From NCBI RefSeq assembly GCF_014534655.1, contig NZ_JACVVD010000002.1, positions 1 through 64,000 on the forward strand: a stretch of DNA of 64,000 nt, given 5' to 3'. The translations under genes were made by a program, and so were the position numbers. Positions within the stretch are counted from its first letter, which is position 1. Every line of letters begins with the position of its first letter. This stretch comes from Paenibacillus sedimenti (GTDB taxonomy: Bacteria; Bacillota; Bacilli; Paenibacillales; NBRC-103111). Positions 14,291 to 22,443 of this stretch are shown piece after piece. The notes under the pieces were generated by a model that was given only the letters and a program-made list of their open reading frames with translations, made no database searches and was not told the origin of the DNA.

Positions 14291-15715
14291 ATGAAATCTC
14301 TGCTTCGAATACTGCTTACAACCGTTCTGCTCTCGGTTATAGCTGTTCCATTAGGAGCGGCTGCATCGGTGCAGCCTTTTGTCGACCCGACCAATCCGGA
14401 CGGGAACCTGATTTTCGACCAAAACGTGACATCCGCCGTTTATCAAGGAGAAGATGGATTCTATTTCCGTACGGCCTATACGTTTGCCGACGGCTCGGTC
14501 GGTGTATTTGCGACAAATACACTGGAGCGGCCTCTTCCGCCTGATGATAACGAGGTTGTAACTCCTGAAAAGTTGTGGAAGACGCTTCCTAACGATCAAT
14601 TATATCGTTTCGATCAAGAGGGGAGATTGCTTGAGCGGATCATGATCCCAGCAGGCATTGAGCATCCTTATCAGCTCAAAGGTCCAAGAAATATCGCCAG
14701 AAGCAGCAACGGTACATACTGGGCCATTCGACAAGGGACGTTCTCTGATAAGATTTGCAGCAATAGAGCCGGATGCGGTATAAGAGATTTGCTTTCTCAT
14801 GAAATCTTTAGTTTTGATGCCAAGGGTACGACGCGAACTATCGATGTTAATGACTTTTTACCTGAAGTAACGACACCGATAATCTCCAATATCACATTAA
14901 ATAACGATAAGCTCTTGGTCTTTATTGGTGATAAAGTTCTTATCTTCGATGCTCTAAACGGAACCCTCCTTGGTAAGGTTGTTAACGGAATGCCATATGA
15001 AAGTCCCGTTCCGCTTCGCGATGGAGGAATTGGTTTCTTTAACGGACAAGAAGGCAAGCTGTATAAGTTTTCCGGGTCTTTTCCAGATACATTGACACCG
15101 GAGAAGGCAAACAGCATTTTGGACATTTCTGACATAAATCCGGTGTTAAAGCCCATGAATCATTCAATTCTTTCGATTGTTGGTACAGATCAACTTGCGT
15201 ATGACAACCAAGGTATTACCACAGTCTTGCAACCGGATAAGGCAGAGCCTGTCATCACTCAAGTCGTGCAGCCTTTCTTGTTCGCCTCTTACTGCGTCAA
15301 TTGTCCGAAACAGCTATTTTCCAAACTTTTAAGCGGAACGAAGCAGTTGTTAATCAGTGAATCTTCGATTCAAGCGCAGGATTTGCATCCAATTCGTGCT
15401 ACAATGAATGGAGAGCTTATTGTACTGAATTCCCCCGTTTACTATGATCAAAACGACGGGCATGTATGGCTTCCTCTTAGGGAAACAGCTGAAGCCATAG
15501 GTGCTAAAGTTGATTACGATAGGGAGAATCGATCGATTAGCTTGAAACGGGGCGGTCTTGAGGCTATCATTCATCAGGACCGGCCGGAGATTGAAATGAA
15601 AACCATGATCAACTACGGCAAAGCCTATGTCAGTATCCGTGCGTTAGCTGAGCTTCTCGGTATTGAGATCACATGGAATCAAACGACATACACGGTAGAG
15701 CTGGCAAAGCGATAG
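14291..15715 (+). CDS. Secreted protein with C-terminal stalk (copper amine oxidase N-like) domain
   Basis: A 474-residue exported protein. It has a signal peptide at 1-25 (cleavage after GAAA/AA), then a beta-rich region of about 350 residues that looks like a propeller (repeated short strand patterns such as DGFYFRTAYTFADG and LYRFDQEGRLLERI). Residues about 380-474 form a stalk domain, seen as VYYDQNDGHVWLPLRETAEAIGAKVDYD and VSIRALAELLGIEITWNQ. In Paenibacillus such domains attach extracellular proteins to the cell surface. The ribosome binding site is AAAAAGGAG. Its start lies a few tens of bases from the Nudix gene's upstream neighbour, and the Nudix gene follows after 15 nt, suggesting cotranscription. 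Confidence 0.75.
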   Translation: MKSLLRILLTTVLLSVIAVPLGAAASVQPFVDPTNPDGNLIFDQNVTSAVYQGEDGFYFRTAYTFADGSVGVFATNTLERPLPPDDNEVVTPEKLWKTLPNDQLYRFDQEGRLLERIMIPAGIEHPYQLKGPRNIARSSNGTYWAIRQGTFSDKICSNRAGCGIRDLLSHEIFSFDAKGTTRTIDVNDFLPEVTTPIISNITLNNDKLLVFIGDKVLIFDALNGTLLGKVVNGMPYESPVPLRDGGIGFFNGQEGKLYKFSGSFPDTLTPEKANSILDISDINPVLKPMNHSILSIVGTDQLAYDNQGITTVLQPDKAEPVITQVVQPFLFASYCVNCPKQLFSKLLSGTKQLLISESSIQAQDLHPIRATMNGELIVLNSPVYYDQNDGHVWLPLRETAEAIGAKVDYDRENRSISLKRGGLEAIIHQDRPEIEMKTMINYGKAYVSIRALAELLGIEITWNQTTYTVELAKR

Positions 15716-15730
15716 AAGGGTTGGATTACG

Positions 15731-16312
15731 ATGGAAGCCAGATTCTGCATGTCCTGCGGGGCGGCACTAGAGACTCGAGATGTGGATGGAACTTTACGGA
15801 GAGCTTGCACCGTGTGCAGCTTTGTGCACTGGGGCAATTATAGCGTCGGTGTGGGCGCCCTTGTCATGCGCGAAGGCAAAATGCTGCTCGTACGCAGGGC
15901 GCAGGAGCCGGGCAAAGGCAGATGGACGAATCCCGGCGGGTATATCGAGCAGCACGAGCTGATCCACAATACGATTCAGCGGGAAGTGATGGAGGAAACC
16001 GGAGTCGAAGCTGTCGTGAAAAGGGTTGTGGCTTTACGCGATTTGCCAAGGAATATACATAATCTATACGTTGCTTTTGAGATGGATTATGTGAGCGGCG
16101 AGCCTGTGCCAGATGGCGTAGAGGTCGATGCGGCCGGATTCTACAGCCTTGAAGAGATACAGTCGATGAATGTCGCCGATTTCACGCGTTGGCTCATTGA
16201 TGTAGCCATGCACGCGGATGACGCTGGATTGGTCACGGACGAAAACCCCATCGTTCCGATGGAAGGGTACGGATTATACCGTGTGCCTGACTCCCGGGCC
16301 GTTGCGAAATGA
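15731..16312 (+). CDS. Nudix hydrolase with N-terminal zinc ribbon
   Basis: A 193-residue cytoplasmic protein. Cys6, Cys9, Cys26 and Cys29 (CMSC, CTVC) form a zinc ribbon. The Nudix box runs from Gly70 to about Val92 and fits G-x5-E-x7-REVMEETGV, so it should hydrolyse a nucleoside diphosphate linked to another moiety. The ribbon-plus-Nudix layout recalls the NudC/YjaD NADH pyrophosphatase group, though the exact substrate is open. The short gap from the preceding gene suggests a shared transcript. A long terminator follows. Confidence 0.85.
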   Translation: MEARFCMSCGAALETRDVDGTLRRACTVCSFVHWGNYSVGVGALVMREGKMLLVRRAQEPGKGRWTNPGGYIEQHELIHNTIQREVMEETGVEAVVKRVVALRDLPRNIHNLYVAFEMDYVSGEPVPDGVEVDAAGFYSLEEIQSMNVADFTRWLIDVAMHADDAGLVTDENPIVPMEGYGLYRVPDSRAVAK

Positions 16313-16316
16313 GATG

Positions 16317-16357
16317 AAGTCCCCTAGCGCCTCATGAAGAGGCTAGGGGACTTTCAT
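16317..16357. terminator. Terminator between Nudix and Hcp-like genes
   Basis: AAGTCCCCTA pairs with TAGGGGACTT, extended inside by GCCTC/GAGGC past a 2-nt bulge, followed by TTCATTCT. It is symmetric, so it serves both convergent genes. Confidence 0.85.
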
Positions 16358-16361
16358 TCTC

Positions 16362-16931
16362 CTATTGCTTCATATTCTTTATAAAATCCCACCCGCCGGT
16401 AATGGAAGTTCCTTTCGTTCCTTTGGCGGTGGTCGGCGTGTAGCTCATTTTGATGCCGCCAACACTTAACGTGATCGTTTCGTAGGCATCACTAAATTCA
16501 TAGGAGGAGATTTGAACCGAACTTAGATCAATGGTCAGTAAAGCTGTCGGCTGCTGCGTGCCGCTTACGAAGACAATCTGGCCTTTGCTAATATTTTTCC
16601 CAGCCGCCGTATTTAAAAATAAAGGAATGGATGCTGAGTCTAACGACTTGGTAACCGTAAAGCTCTCCAGAATGGCTTTGCCGGCGCCTGCCCCGCTGCC
16701 AGAAGATGAGCTCCCCTTATTAGCTGCGTTGAATTGAACACTGGAAAGCTGTATCCATTTTTCGTAGTTTTTAACTGTAGAATCGCCTTGAATCCCATCC
16801 AAATTCAAATAAACATCAAATGTATGCTCTGGTGCGGAGTTCGTTGCTGCAGAAGCGGGAACTATAGAAAACGTAAGCGCTAACAAAAAGGCGGCAAGCG
16901 TGATAATGAAACGATTTTTCAATGCTTTCAT
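16362..16931 (-). CDS. Secreted Hcp-like (type VI tube protein family) protein
   Basis: A 189-residue protein with a clear signal peptide (KNRFIITLAAFLLALTFSIV, cleavage near PASA). The mature part follows the Hcp1 beta-barrel pattern: FDVYLNLDGIQGDSTVKNYE, then IQLSSVQFNA, FTVTKSLDSASIPLFLNTAAG, ALLTIDLSSVQISSY, ETITLSVGGIKMSYTP, and the ending GGWDFIKN. Hcp normally forms the type VI secretion tube of Gram-negative bacteria and has no signal peptide. Here there is no type VI gene nearby, so a different extracellular role is likely. Start 16931 follows AAGGAG by 8 nt; a GTG at 16940 overlaps it. Confidence 0.78.
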   Translation of the reverse strand: MKALKNRFIITLAAFLLALTFSIVPASAATNSAPEHTFDVYLNLDGIQGDSTVKNYEKWIQLSSVQFNAANKGSSSSGSGAGAGKAILESFTVTKSLDSASIPLFLNTAAGKNISKGQIVFVSGTQQPTALLTIDLSSVQISSYEFSDAYETITLSVGGIKMSYTPTTAKGTKGTSITGGWDFIKNMKQ

Positions 16932-17107
16932 GGTATTCACTCCTTATCTGAATTGATACAATTCGTATCACGGAATCAGTATAGCTGGAATCCAATGCTT
17001 TGTATATATACTCACCTCCGAAATTCAAGAAATTATTATATATTGATTTACTGCGCCATAATCCTCTACAGTAAGTAAATACATAATGACTTTATACAAA
17101 AGGGGAA

Positions 17108-17578
17108 ATGACTATGACGATCGGACTTCGCGGCCATCATCTGTTTTGTTTGTTAGGCTATCGGGGGATGGGATATTCCAAAGAATTTTGTGAAAATATG
17201 ACCTCCGTCTACGAAACACTGCGTAGTAAACCGGATACGATAATCCGAATCGTGTTGGGACCCGATGATCTTTGTGCGGCCTATCCGGCTGATCAGGTGT
17301 CGCATTGCGAAGGGAGAACGGTGTATCAGAGGGATGCCGAGATTGTAGAGAAGCTTGGTCTGCAAGTAGGGATGGAGCTTAGCTGGGCTGATATATGCAA
17401 TCAAGTTGCGGAGCGCGTTGCGCCTGGTGACATCGGCCATCTTTGTGCAACTTGCCGCTGGCAGCCTTACGGCGTTTGCGAGGAAGGGGTTCGTATCATT
17501 GTCGACGGAGGGTCGCTGCCGCCGGTTCCAAGTAAACAAAAAGACCCGCGCTTAAACACAAACGCGGATCCTCTTTAA
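17108..17578 (+). CDS. DUF1284 family protein
   Basis: A 156-residue soluble protein of a family with unknown function. The family start RGHHLFCLLGYRGMGYS (about 8-24) is clear. Conserved cysteines occur at about 14, 58, 70, 98 and in CATCRWQPYGVC (about 118-129), which suggests metal or Fe-S binding; this is inference. The ribosome binding site AAAGGGGAAATG lies next to two in-frame ATGs. The 3' end of the frame also carries the terminator hairpin of the convergent HMCES-like gene. Confidence 0.75.
   Translation: MTMTIGLRGHHLFCLLGYRGMGYSKEFCENMTSVYETLRSKPDTIIRIVLGPDDLCAAYPADQVSHCEGRTVYQRDAEIVEKLGLQVGMELSWADICNQVAERVAPGDIGHLCATCRWQPYGVCEEGVRIIVDGGSLPPVPSKQKDPRLNTNADPL
17539..17570 (-). terminator. 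Terminator of the HMCES-like gene, inside the end of the DUF1284 gene
   Basis: On the minus strand GATCCGCG (17570-17563) pairs with CGCGGGTC (17550-17543) and is followed by TTTTTG. It overlaps the last codons of the plus-strand gene. Confidence 0.65.
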
Positions 17579-18226
17579 TCATATCAGCACACCAACATCC
17601 GAACCGGACTCCATCTTTTCTTCCGGCGAAGTCAGCACATTTGCCACCATCAGCCATTCATCCATTGGCTGTAGCAGCGAGCGGAGCGCATAGGGATCTT
17701 TCATCTCCGGCTGCAACCAGAGGTCGGCTTGTTCTTGGTCCAGAATTGCCGGCATTCTGCCGTGATAAGGCAAGACGAGCGGGTTCGCTTCCGTCATCAA
17801 CATCATGCAGGTGCGCAGCTCCTCGTCGCCGGACGGGGAACGCCACACATCATATAGACCGGCAATGCCGAACGTGCCGCTGCGCATTTTGAATTTAATC
17901 CACTTCGTTTCTTTGCCCTCTGTGCGGCTAACATAAAACCCGCTGCAAGGAATGATACAGCGCTGCTTGCTCACAATACGCCTAAAGACTTCATTCCTGA
18001 AAATCGAATCGCGGTCACCGCATACGGCTTCTTTCGCCCAGAAGGGCATCAGACCCCAACGAAATTCATCAAGGAGCCGTTCTCCCTTTTTATTCACAAC
18101 TACAGCGGAAAGGGATTCTGTCGGACGAACCTCGTAACGGTTGGAGCTATAGGACAACAGACGATCAATTTGAAATTGTTTGACCAGCTCGGATACATCG
18201 GCAAGTATCGAAATCGAAGTACACAT
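17579..18226 (-). CDS. HMCES/YedK (SRAP) family protein, diverged
   Basis: A 215-residue SRAP-domain protein. Family members form a covalent link to abasic sites in single-stranded DNA through Cys2. Here Cys2 is kept (MCTS instead of MCGR), as are RWGLMPFWA (about 57), QRCIIPCSGFY (about 88) and YHGRMP (about 154), whose His is part of the active site. The usual GFYEW is GFYVS, so the conserved Glu is missing. The N-terminal region is also unusual. It could be a paralogue with altered activity. The start follows AGAGGTGG by 6 nt. Confidence 0.78.
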   Translation of the reverse strand: MCTSISILADVSELVKQFQIDRLLSYSSNRYEVRPTESLSAVVVNKKGERLLDEFRWGLMPFWAKEAVCGDRDSIFRNEVFRRIVSKQRCIIPCSGFYVSRTEGKETKWIKFKMRSGTFGIAGLYDVWRSPSGDEELRTCMMLMTEANPLVLPYHGRMPAILDQEQADLWLQPEMKDPYALRSLLQPMDEWLMVANVLTSPEEKMESGSDVGVLI

Positions 18227-18312
18227 GGGCTACCACCTCTTTTGATTTTGGCTATTATTTGCCTAATCCGCCAAAATCATGTATGAGGTGGCAAGGTCGT
18301 CTGGCTAGCAGG

Positions 18313-18675
18313 TCAAATGACCAGCAGCTTGGTCATAGTTTCCATCATTTCTTGCTCGTGAAACGGTTTGGGGATGAAGTCTTTGGCCCCCGCATGGATC
18401 GCTTCGATAATCAATGACTGCTGCTCCAAAGCGGAGCACATAACGACTTTGGCTCCAGGATCGAATTCTTTGATTTTTCTCAGCACGTCAATGCCATTCA
18501 TGTCCGGCATATTTAAATCCATCGTAGTAAGAACAGGTTTGTTATCCCGATATTTATGAATGGCCTCGGCTCCATTGGAAGCTTCAAGCACATCGTAGCC
18601 CATTTTGTTAATAATTTGTCGCAAAATCCCTCTAAGACTTTTGACGTGATCCACAACGAGAATCTTCGGTGTCAT
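18313..18675 (-). CDS. CheY-like single-domain response regulator
   Basis: A 120-residue receiver domain without output domain. The phosphorylated Asp lies in TTMDLNMPD (about 52), with Ser81 (MCSA) and Lys103 (PKPF) in the expected places. The acidic pair near the N terminus is VVDHV, with only one Asp. It could act by protein contact, as CheY does on the flagellar switch, or as a phosphate shuttle. No kinase or chemotaxis gene is adjacent. The ribosome binding site is AGGAGGGAG, 6 nt from the ATG. Confidence 0.88.
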   Translation of the reverse strand: MTPKILVVDHVKSLRGILRQIINKMGYDVLEASNGAEAIHKYRDNKPVLTTMDLNMPDMNGIDVLRKIKEFDPGAKVVMCSALEQQSLIIEAIHAGAKDFIPKPFHEQEMMETMTKLLVI

Positions 18676-18822
18676 AGTGCTCCCTCCTGTTCTACTATAT
18701 GATTTCGGAGAGAAGTGAAGATTTTTTTAGTGTTTTATTCTGGAAGTTCATTCCGCCGTATAAGAATGAATTCTATTTTTGCCATTTCGTTTGGCCATAG
18801 AGAATTGCATCAGATTGTCAGA

Positions 18823-18851
18823 TTGACGATAAAGGCTGTCGTCGTTATAAT
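18823..18851 (+). promoter_or_regulatory. Promoter of the Rrf2 gene
   Basis: TTGACG (18823-18828), a 17-bp spacer and TATAAT (18846-18851). It is a near-consensus sigma-A promoter 38 nt before the TTG start. AGAC-N7-GTCT just downstream could be an operator half pair. Confidence 0.75.
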
Positions 18852-18888
18852 TAAAGACAAAATCAGTCTATGATTGCAGGTGAACAAC

Positions 18889-19314
18889 TTGAAATACACA
18901 AAAGCTACCAATTACGCCTTGCATACAATGGTCTATTTGGCTGCAGTACCTACAGGAAAGGTAATCGGAGTTCGATCTCTGGCCGAATTACAAAGCTTAT
19001 CCCCGACGTTTTTATCCAAGATTTTAACCAAGCTGGTGAAAGCGGGTCTTATTGAATCAGCTCCCGGCGTCAATGGAGGCTACAAGCTCTCCAAAAGCAA
19101 ATATGAGATATCGTTTCTTGATATCATTGATGCGATTGAAGGGGCGGCCTCTTTGTTCTCCTGTACTTCCGAACATCAAGATTGTTTGATCCAAGGTGTC
19201 ATGTGCGATGCGGAACATGCTTTGGAGCAATATTTAAAGGGGCGTACAATTGCAGAACTTGCTGAACGGGTTGGTGAACAATTAACTGCATTTATGAAAA
19301 AGGAGACGATGTAG
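18889..19314 (+). CDS. Rrf2 family transcriptional regulator
   Basis: A 141-residue winged-helix protein beginning MKYTKATNYALH, the usual Rrf2 start, so I take the TTG at 18889 (after AGGTG) as the start. The helix-turn-helix spans about 25-60. Three cysteines (SCTSEHQDC and VMC, about 91, 98 and 105) are placed like the Fe-S ligands of IscR/NsrR-type members, so redox or NO sensing is possible. The next gene, a thioredoxin-reductase-like flavoprotein, starts 1 nt after the stop, so the pair is surely cotranscribed. This supports a redox role. Confidence 0.87.
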   Translation: MKYTKATNYALHTMVYLAAVPTGKVIGVRSLAELQSLSPTFLSKILTKLVKAGLIESAPGVNGGYKLSKSKYEISFLDIIDAIEGAASLFSCTSEHQDCLIQGVMCDAEHALEQYLKGRTIAELAERVGEQLTAFMKKETM

Positions 19315-19315
19315 C

Positions 19316-20230
19316 ATGATGTTAGATTGCGCCATTATTGGCGGAGGACCGGCCGGTTTAAATGCAGCACTTGTTTTAGGAAGAGCTAGACGTAACGTGA
19401 TTTTGTTCGATGATAATAAGCCCAGGAATGCAGTGACGCAGGAGTCACATGGGTTTATTACGAGAGATGGCGTGAAACCAAGCGAATTCCGGGCCATTGC
19501 CCATCAAGATATTGCCAAATATCCTTCGGTGCAGTTTCGTGGCGGGAGAGTCGCTCAAGTGATCAAGCAAGGTGAGGATGGGAGGGCGTTTCAACTTGTA
19601 ACGGATTCCGGAGAGATTTATCATGCCAAGAACCTCCTTCTCGCAACAGGCTTGAAAGAGATTTTACCTGAAGTGCCAGGGATACGAGACTATTACGGCA
19701 AAAGTGTATTCAACTGTCCGTATTGCGACGGTTGGGAATTGAGAGACAAGCCGCTGGTTATTTTCTCTGAGAATCAACATACCATTCATTTGGCTAAAAC
19801 CTTGTATAACTGGACTAAGGACGTTGTCATTTGCACGAATGGCAAGAGTGATGTCCTGACGCCGGAGCACAAAGCAGTTCTTGCTGCCAAGCAGTTCCGT
19901 TTCTATGAACAGAAAATCGCCTCCTTGCATGGAACGAACGGAATGTTAGAGAAGGTGGTCTTCGAGGATGGTTCCGAAGTGTTAAGGGAAGGCGGTTTTA
20001 CTACGGTCGGATGGACCCAGGCAACTGCATTTGCCGAGACATTGGGGCTTGAGCTTAACCCTCTTCAAGGCATAGTGATAGACGTACTAGGCAGAACGAA
20101 TGTTAAGGGCGTATACGCTGCAGGCGATATGTCCGTTAGCGGACCGGCACAGCTTATTAACGCTGCAGCGGAAGGAAGCCGGGCTGCCGCAGGCGTCAAC
20201 ACGGATTTGACCGAAGCGGACTTTAGTTAA
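19316..20230 (+). CDS. Thioredoxin-reductase-like FAD/NAD(P) oxidoreductase
   Basis: A 304-residue flavoprotein. The FAD motif IIGGGPAGLNAAL is at about 7-19, the redox-active disulfide CPYC at about 138-141, and the FAD-contacting GVYAAGDMS near 275-283. The second nucleotide-binding site is weak: the region after CPYC reads PLVIFSENQHTIHLA instead of GGGDSA. NAD(P)H use may therefore be altered, and this looks like the diverged group seen beside Rrf2 or heavy-metal regulators rather than the housekeeping TrxB. It is in an operon with the Rrf2 regulator. Confidence 0.85.
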   Translation: MMLDCAIIGGGPAGLNAALVLGRARRNVILFDDNKPRNAVTQESHGFITRDGVKPSEFRAIAHQDIAKYPSVQFRGGRVAQVIKQGEDGRAFQLVTDSGEIYHAKNLLLATGLKEILPEVPGIRDYYGKSVFNCPYCDGWELRDKPLVIFSENQHTIHLAKTLYNWTKDVVICTNGKSDVLTPEHKAVLAAKQFRFYEQKIASLHGTNGMLEKVVFEDGSEVLREGGFTTVGWTQATAFAETLGLELNPLQGIVIDVLGRTNVKGVYAAGDMSVSGPAQLINAAAEGSRAAAGVNTDLTEADFS

Positions 20231-20249
20231 CCTTGTCGTATAAATATGA

Positions 20250-20290
20250 AAGAGCTGGTTCTCAGGTATAACTGGATCCAGCTCTTTTTT
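20250..20290 (+). terminator. Terminator after the Rrf2 operon
   Basis: AGAGCTGG pairs with CCAGCTCT around a loop, followed by TTTTTT. Confidence 0.8.
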
Positions 20291-20296
20291 AACCAC

Positions 20297-20340
20297 ATAA
20301 GAAAGTATAAGTTTTCGGTTCCCGAAAACCGCTTTCTTAT
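20297..20340. repeat. Nested palindrome
   Basis: ATAAGAAAG (20297-20305) pairs with CTTTCTTAT (20332-20340). Inside it GTTTTCGG (20311-20318) pairs with CCGAAAAC (20322-20329) around a 3-nt loop. No T run follows, so it is not a plain terminator. It could be a repeat-element end or a protein site. Confidence 0.55.
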
Positions 20341-20386
20341 TGGCGATAAAAACTTCCACTAAACGCTGTCGCACATCTTTGAATGT

Positions 20387-20405
20387 ACGTCGATAGACGT
20401 TTTTC
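20387..20405 (+). terminator. Small terminator-like hairpin
   Basis: ACGTC-gata-GACGT followed by TTTTTC. It is short, and there is no gene immediately before it. Confidence 0.35.
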
Positions 20406-20449
20406 TCACATTGTAGAATTCATGTTGCGCAAAAAGAGAACAAGGCCAA

Positions 20450-20650
20450 CTATTCGTTAACAACGCCACGCTGGACGCCATATCGAGGGGGTAACGCGTA
20501 AATGAGGCCATAGCGCAGGATCGGTACAGCGCTGTGAGTGGGGTAGGTCATCATCATCAAACTCAAACCGCCAAAACCTTTGAAAAATTGCTTGTCCTTA
20601 AAATTATCTAAATATTTTTTCTGAACAAATGTCGGATTGCGTAAGATTTC
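20450..20650 (-). pseudogene. Unexplained open frame, possible gene remnant
   Basis: The minus-strand frame is open for 66 codons between two stops. It reads EILRNPTFVQKKYLDNF, continues with KGFGGLSLMMMTYPTHSAV and ends GVQRGVVNE. The composition looks protein-like, but the only ATGs are three in a row in the middle, without a ribosome binding site. I do not recognise it. Confidence 0.2.
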
Positions 20651-20751
20651 CTAGTTAGGTAGGGATATTTAAAACATCAAGTGTTAGTTTATATAACAAG
20701 TAATTCACATTTTTTTAAATGGTTAAAGATCCAAAGAAGAGGGGGGTTCCA

Positions 20752-21480
<729 letters not shown>

Positions 21481-21503
21481 ACATATAGAGGGGAGCAAGA
21501 TCA

Positions 21504-22388
21504 ATGATGACAAGAAAATGGATGATGAGCTGTTTCACGTTTATGTTGGCTATGGTTTTCGTAATATCGGGGTGTGGAAACAACGCCAAAACTTCGGGGG
21601 GGGCGTCGAGCACGCCAGCGGGCAGTCCAGCTGCAAGCACCGCTCCAAGCACAGCTAAGCCGGCAGGCGGCGCTTCCGTGCTGGATGAAATCAAAAGCAG
21701 AGGCAAGTTGGTTGTAGGCGTGAAGTACGATACGAAGCTGTTCGGTTTGAAAAACCCAACCGGCGGTGAAGTGGAAGGCTTCGACGTTGATATTGCTAAA
21801 GCGTTAGCGAAAGAAATTCTCGGTGACGAGAAAAAAATCGAGCTGAAAGAAGTAACGTCCAAGACGCGGATTCCGATGCTCGATAACAAAGAGATCGATA
21901 TGATTGTCGCTACGATGACAATTACCGAAGAGCGTAAGAAACAAGTTGAATTCTCCGATGTTTACTTTAAAGCAGGTCAATCTCTGCTCGTGAAAAAAGG
22001 AAGCCCGATTAAGAGCATAGCTGATATCAAAAAAGGCACGAAAGTATTGGCTGTTAAAGGCTCCACTTCCGTTAAGAATATTAAAGAGAAAGCGCCAGAT
22101 GCAACGGTGCTGGAATTTGATAACTACCAGGATGCATTCAGTGCATTGAAAGCGGGTCAAGGCGAGACGCTGACGACTGACAATGCTATTCTGTACGGCA
22201 TGATGGCGCAAGATAAGAACTTCGAAGTGGTAGGCGAGCCGTTCACGGATGAGCCATACGGCATCGCGATGAAAAAAGGCGAAACGACATTGCAGACAGC
22301 TGTGAACGATGCGCTGAAAAAGCTGCAGTCGAACGGCGAGTACAAAAAGATCTATGAAAAATGGATTGGCCAGGCGCCATCCAAATAA
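21504..22388 (+). CDS. glnH: Amino-acid-binding lipoprotein of the ABC transporter
   Basis: A 294-residue solute-binding protein (SBP family 3). The signal ends in the lipobox FVISGC (Cys at about 24), followed by a flexible Ser/Ala/Pro linker (about 30-55), then the two-lobed domain beginning LDEIKSRGKLVVGVKYD. Family motifs include GFDVDIAKALA (about 93) and DMIVATMTITEERK (about 132). It collects glutamine/glutamate-type ligands outside the membrane and delivers them to the two permeases. The downstream hairpin probably protects its mRNA end and raises its level over the permeases. Confidence 0.92.
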   Translation: MMTRKWMMSCFTFMLAMVFVISGCGNNAKTSGGASSTPAGSPAASTAPSTAKPAGGASVLDEIKSRGKLVVGVKYDTKLFGLKNPTGGEVEGFDVDIAKALAKEILGDEKKIELKEVTSKTRIPMLDNKEIDMIVATMTITEERKKQVEFSDVYFKAGQSLLVKKGSPIKSIADIKKGTKVLAVKGSTSVKNIKEKAPDATVLEFDNYQDAFSALKAGQGETLTTDNAILYGMMAQDKNFEVVGEPFTDEPYGIAMKKGETTLQTAVNDALKKLQSNGEYKKIYEKWIGQAPSK

Positions 22389-22396
22389 AAGTTCAT

Positions 22397-22420
22397 GATG
22401 GGTGGCTGCCGCCACCCATC
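22397..22420 (+). promoter_or_regulatory. Intercistronic hairpin after the binding protein
   Basis: GATGGGTGGC and GCCACCCATC form a perfect 10-bp stem with a 4-nt loop (tgcc). No T run follows. Such hairpins behind binding-protein genes commonly stabilise the upstream mRNA. Confidence 0.7.
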
Positions 22421-22443
22421 TTCTGTATATGAGGGGGGAGCAC

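Larger units (their letters stand above)
20231..20718. other. 488-bp intergenic stretch before the glutamine ABC operon
   Basis: It holds the terminator at 20250, a nested palindrome at 20297-20340, a terminator-like hairpin at 20387, and an open minus-strand frame at 20450-20650 with no good start. The last 80 bases are AT-rich and should contain the promoter of the ABC operon, but no clear -35/-10 pair stands out. Confidence 0.6.

Noticed and set aside
18243..18279. Inverted repeat GATTTTGGC/GCCAAAATC between the HMCES-like and CheY-like genes
   Set aside because: It can pair, but there is no T run and no clear promoter context; not enough to call a function.
20605..20635. Possible CodY box upstream of the glutamine ABC operon
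   Set aside because: The best alignment to AATTTTCWGAAAATT has about five mismatches, too weak in such AT-rich DNA.
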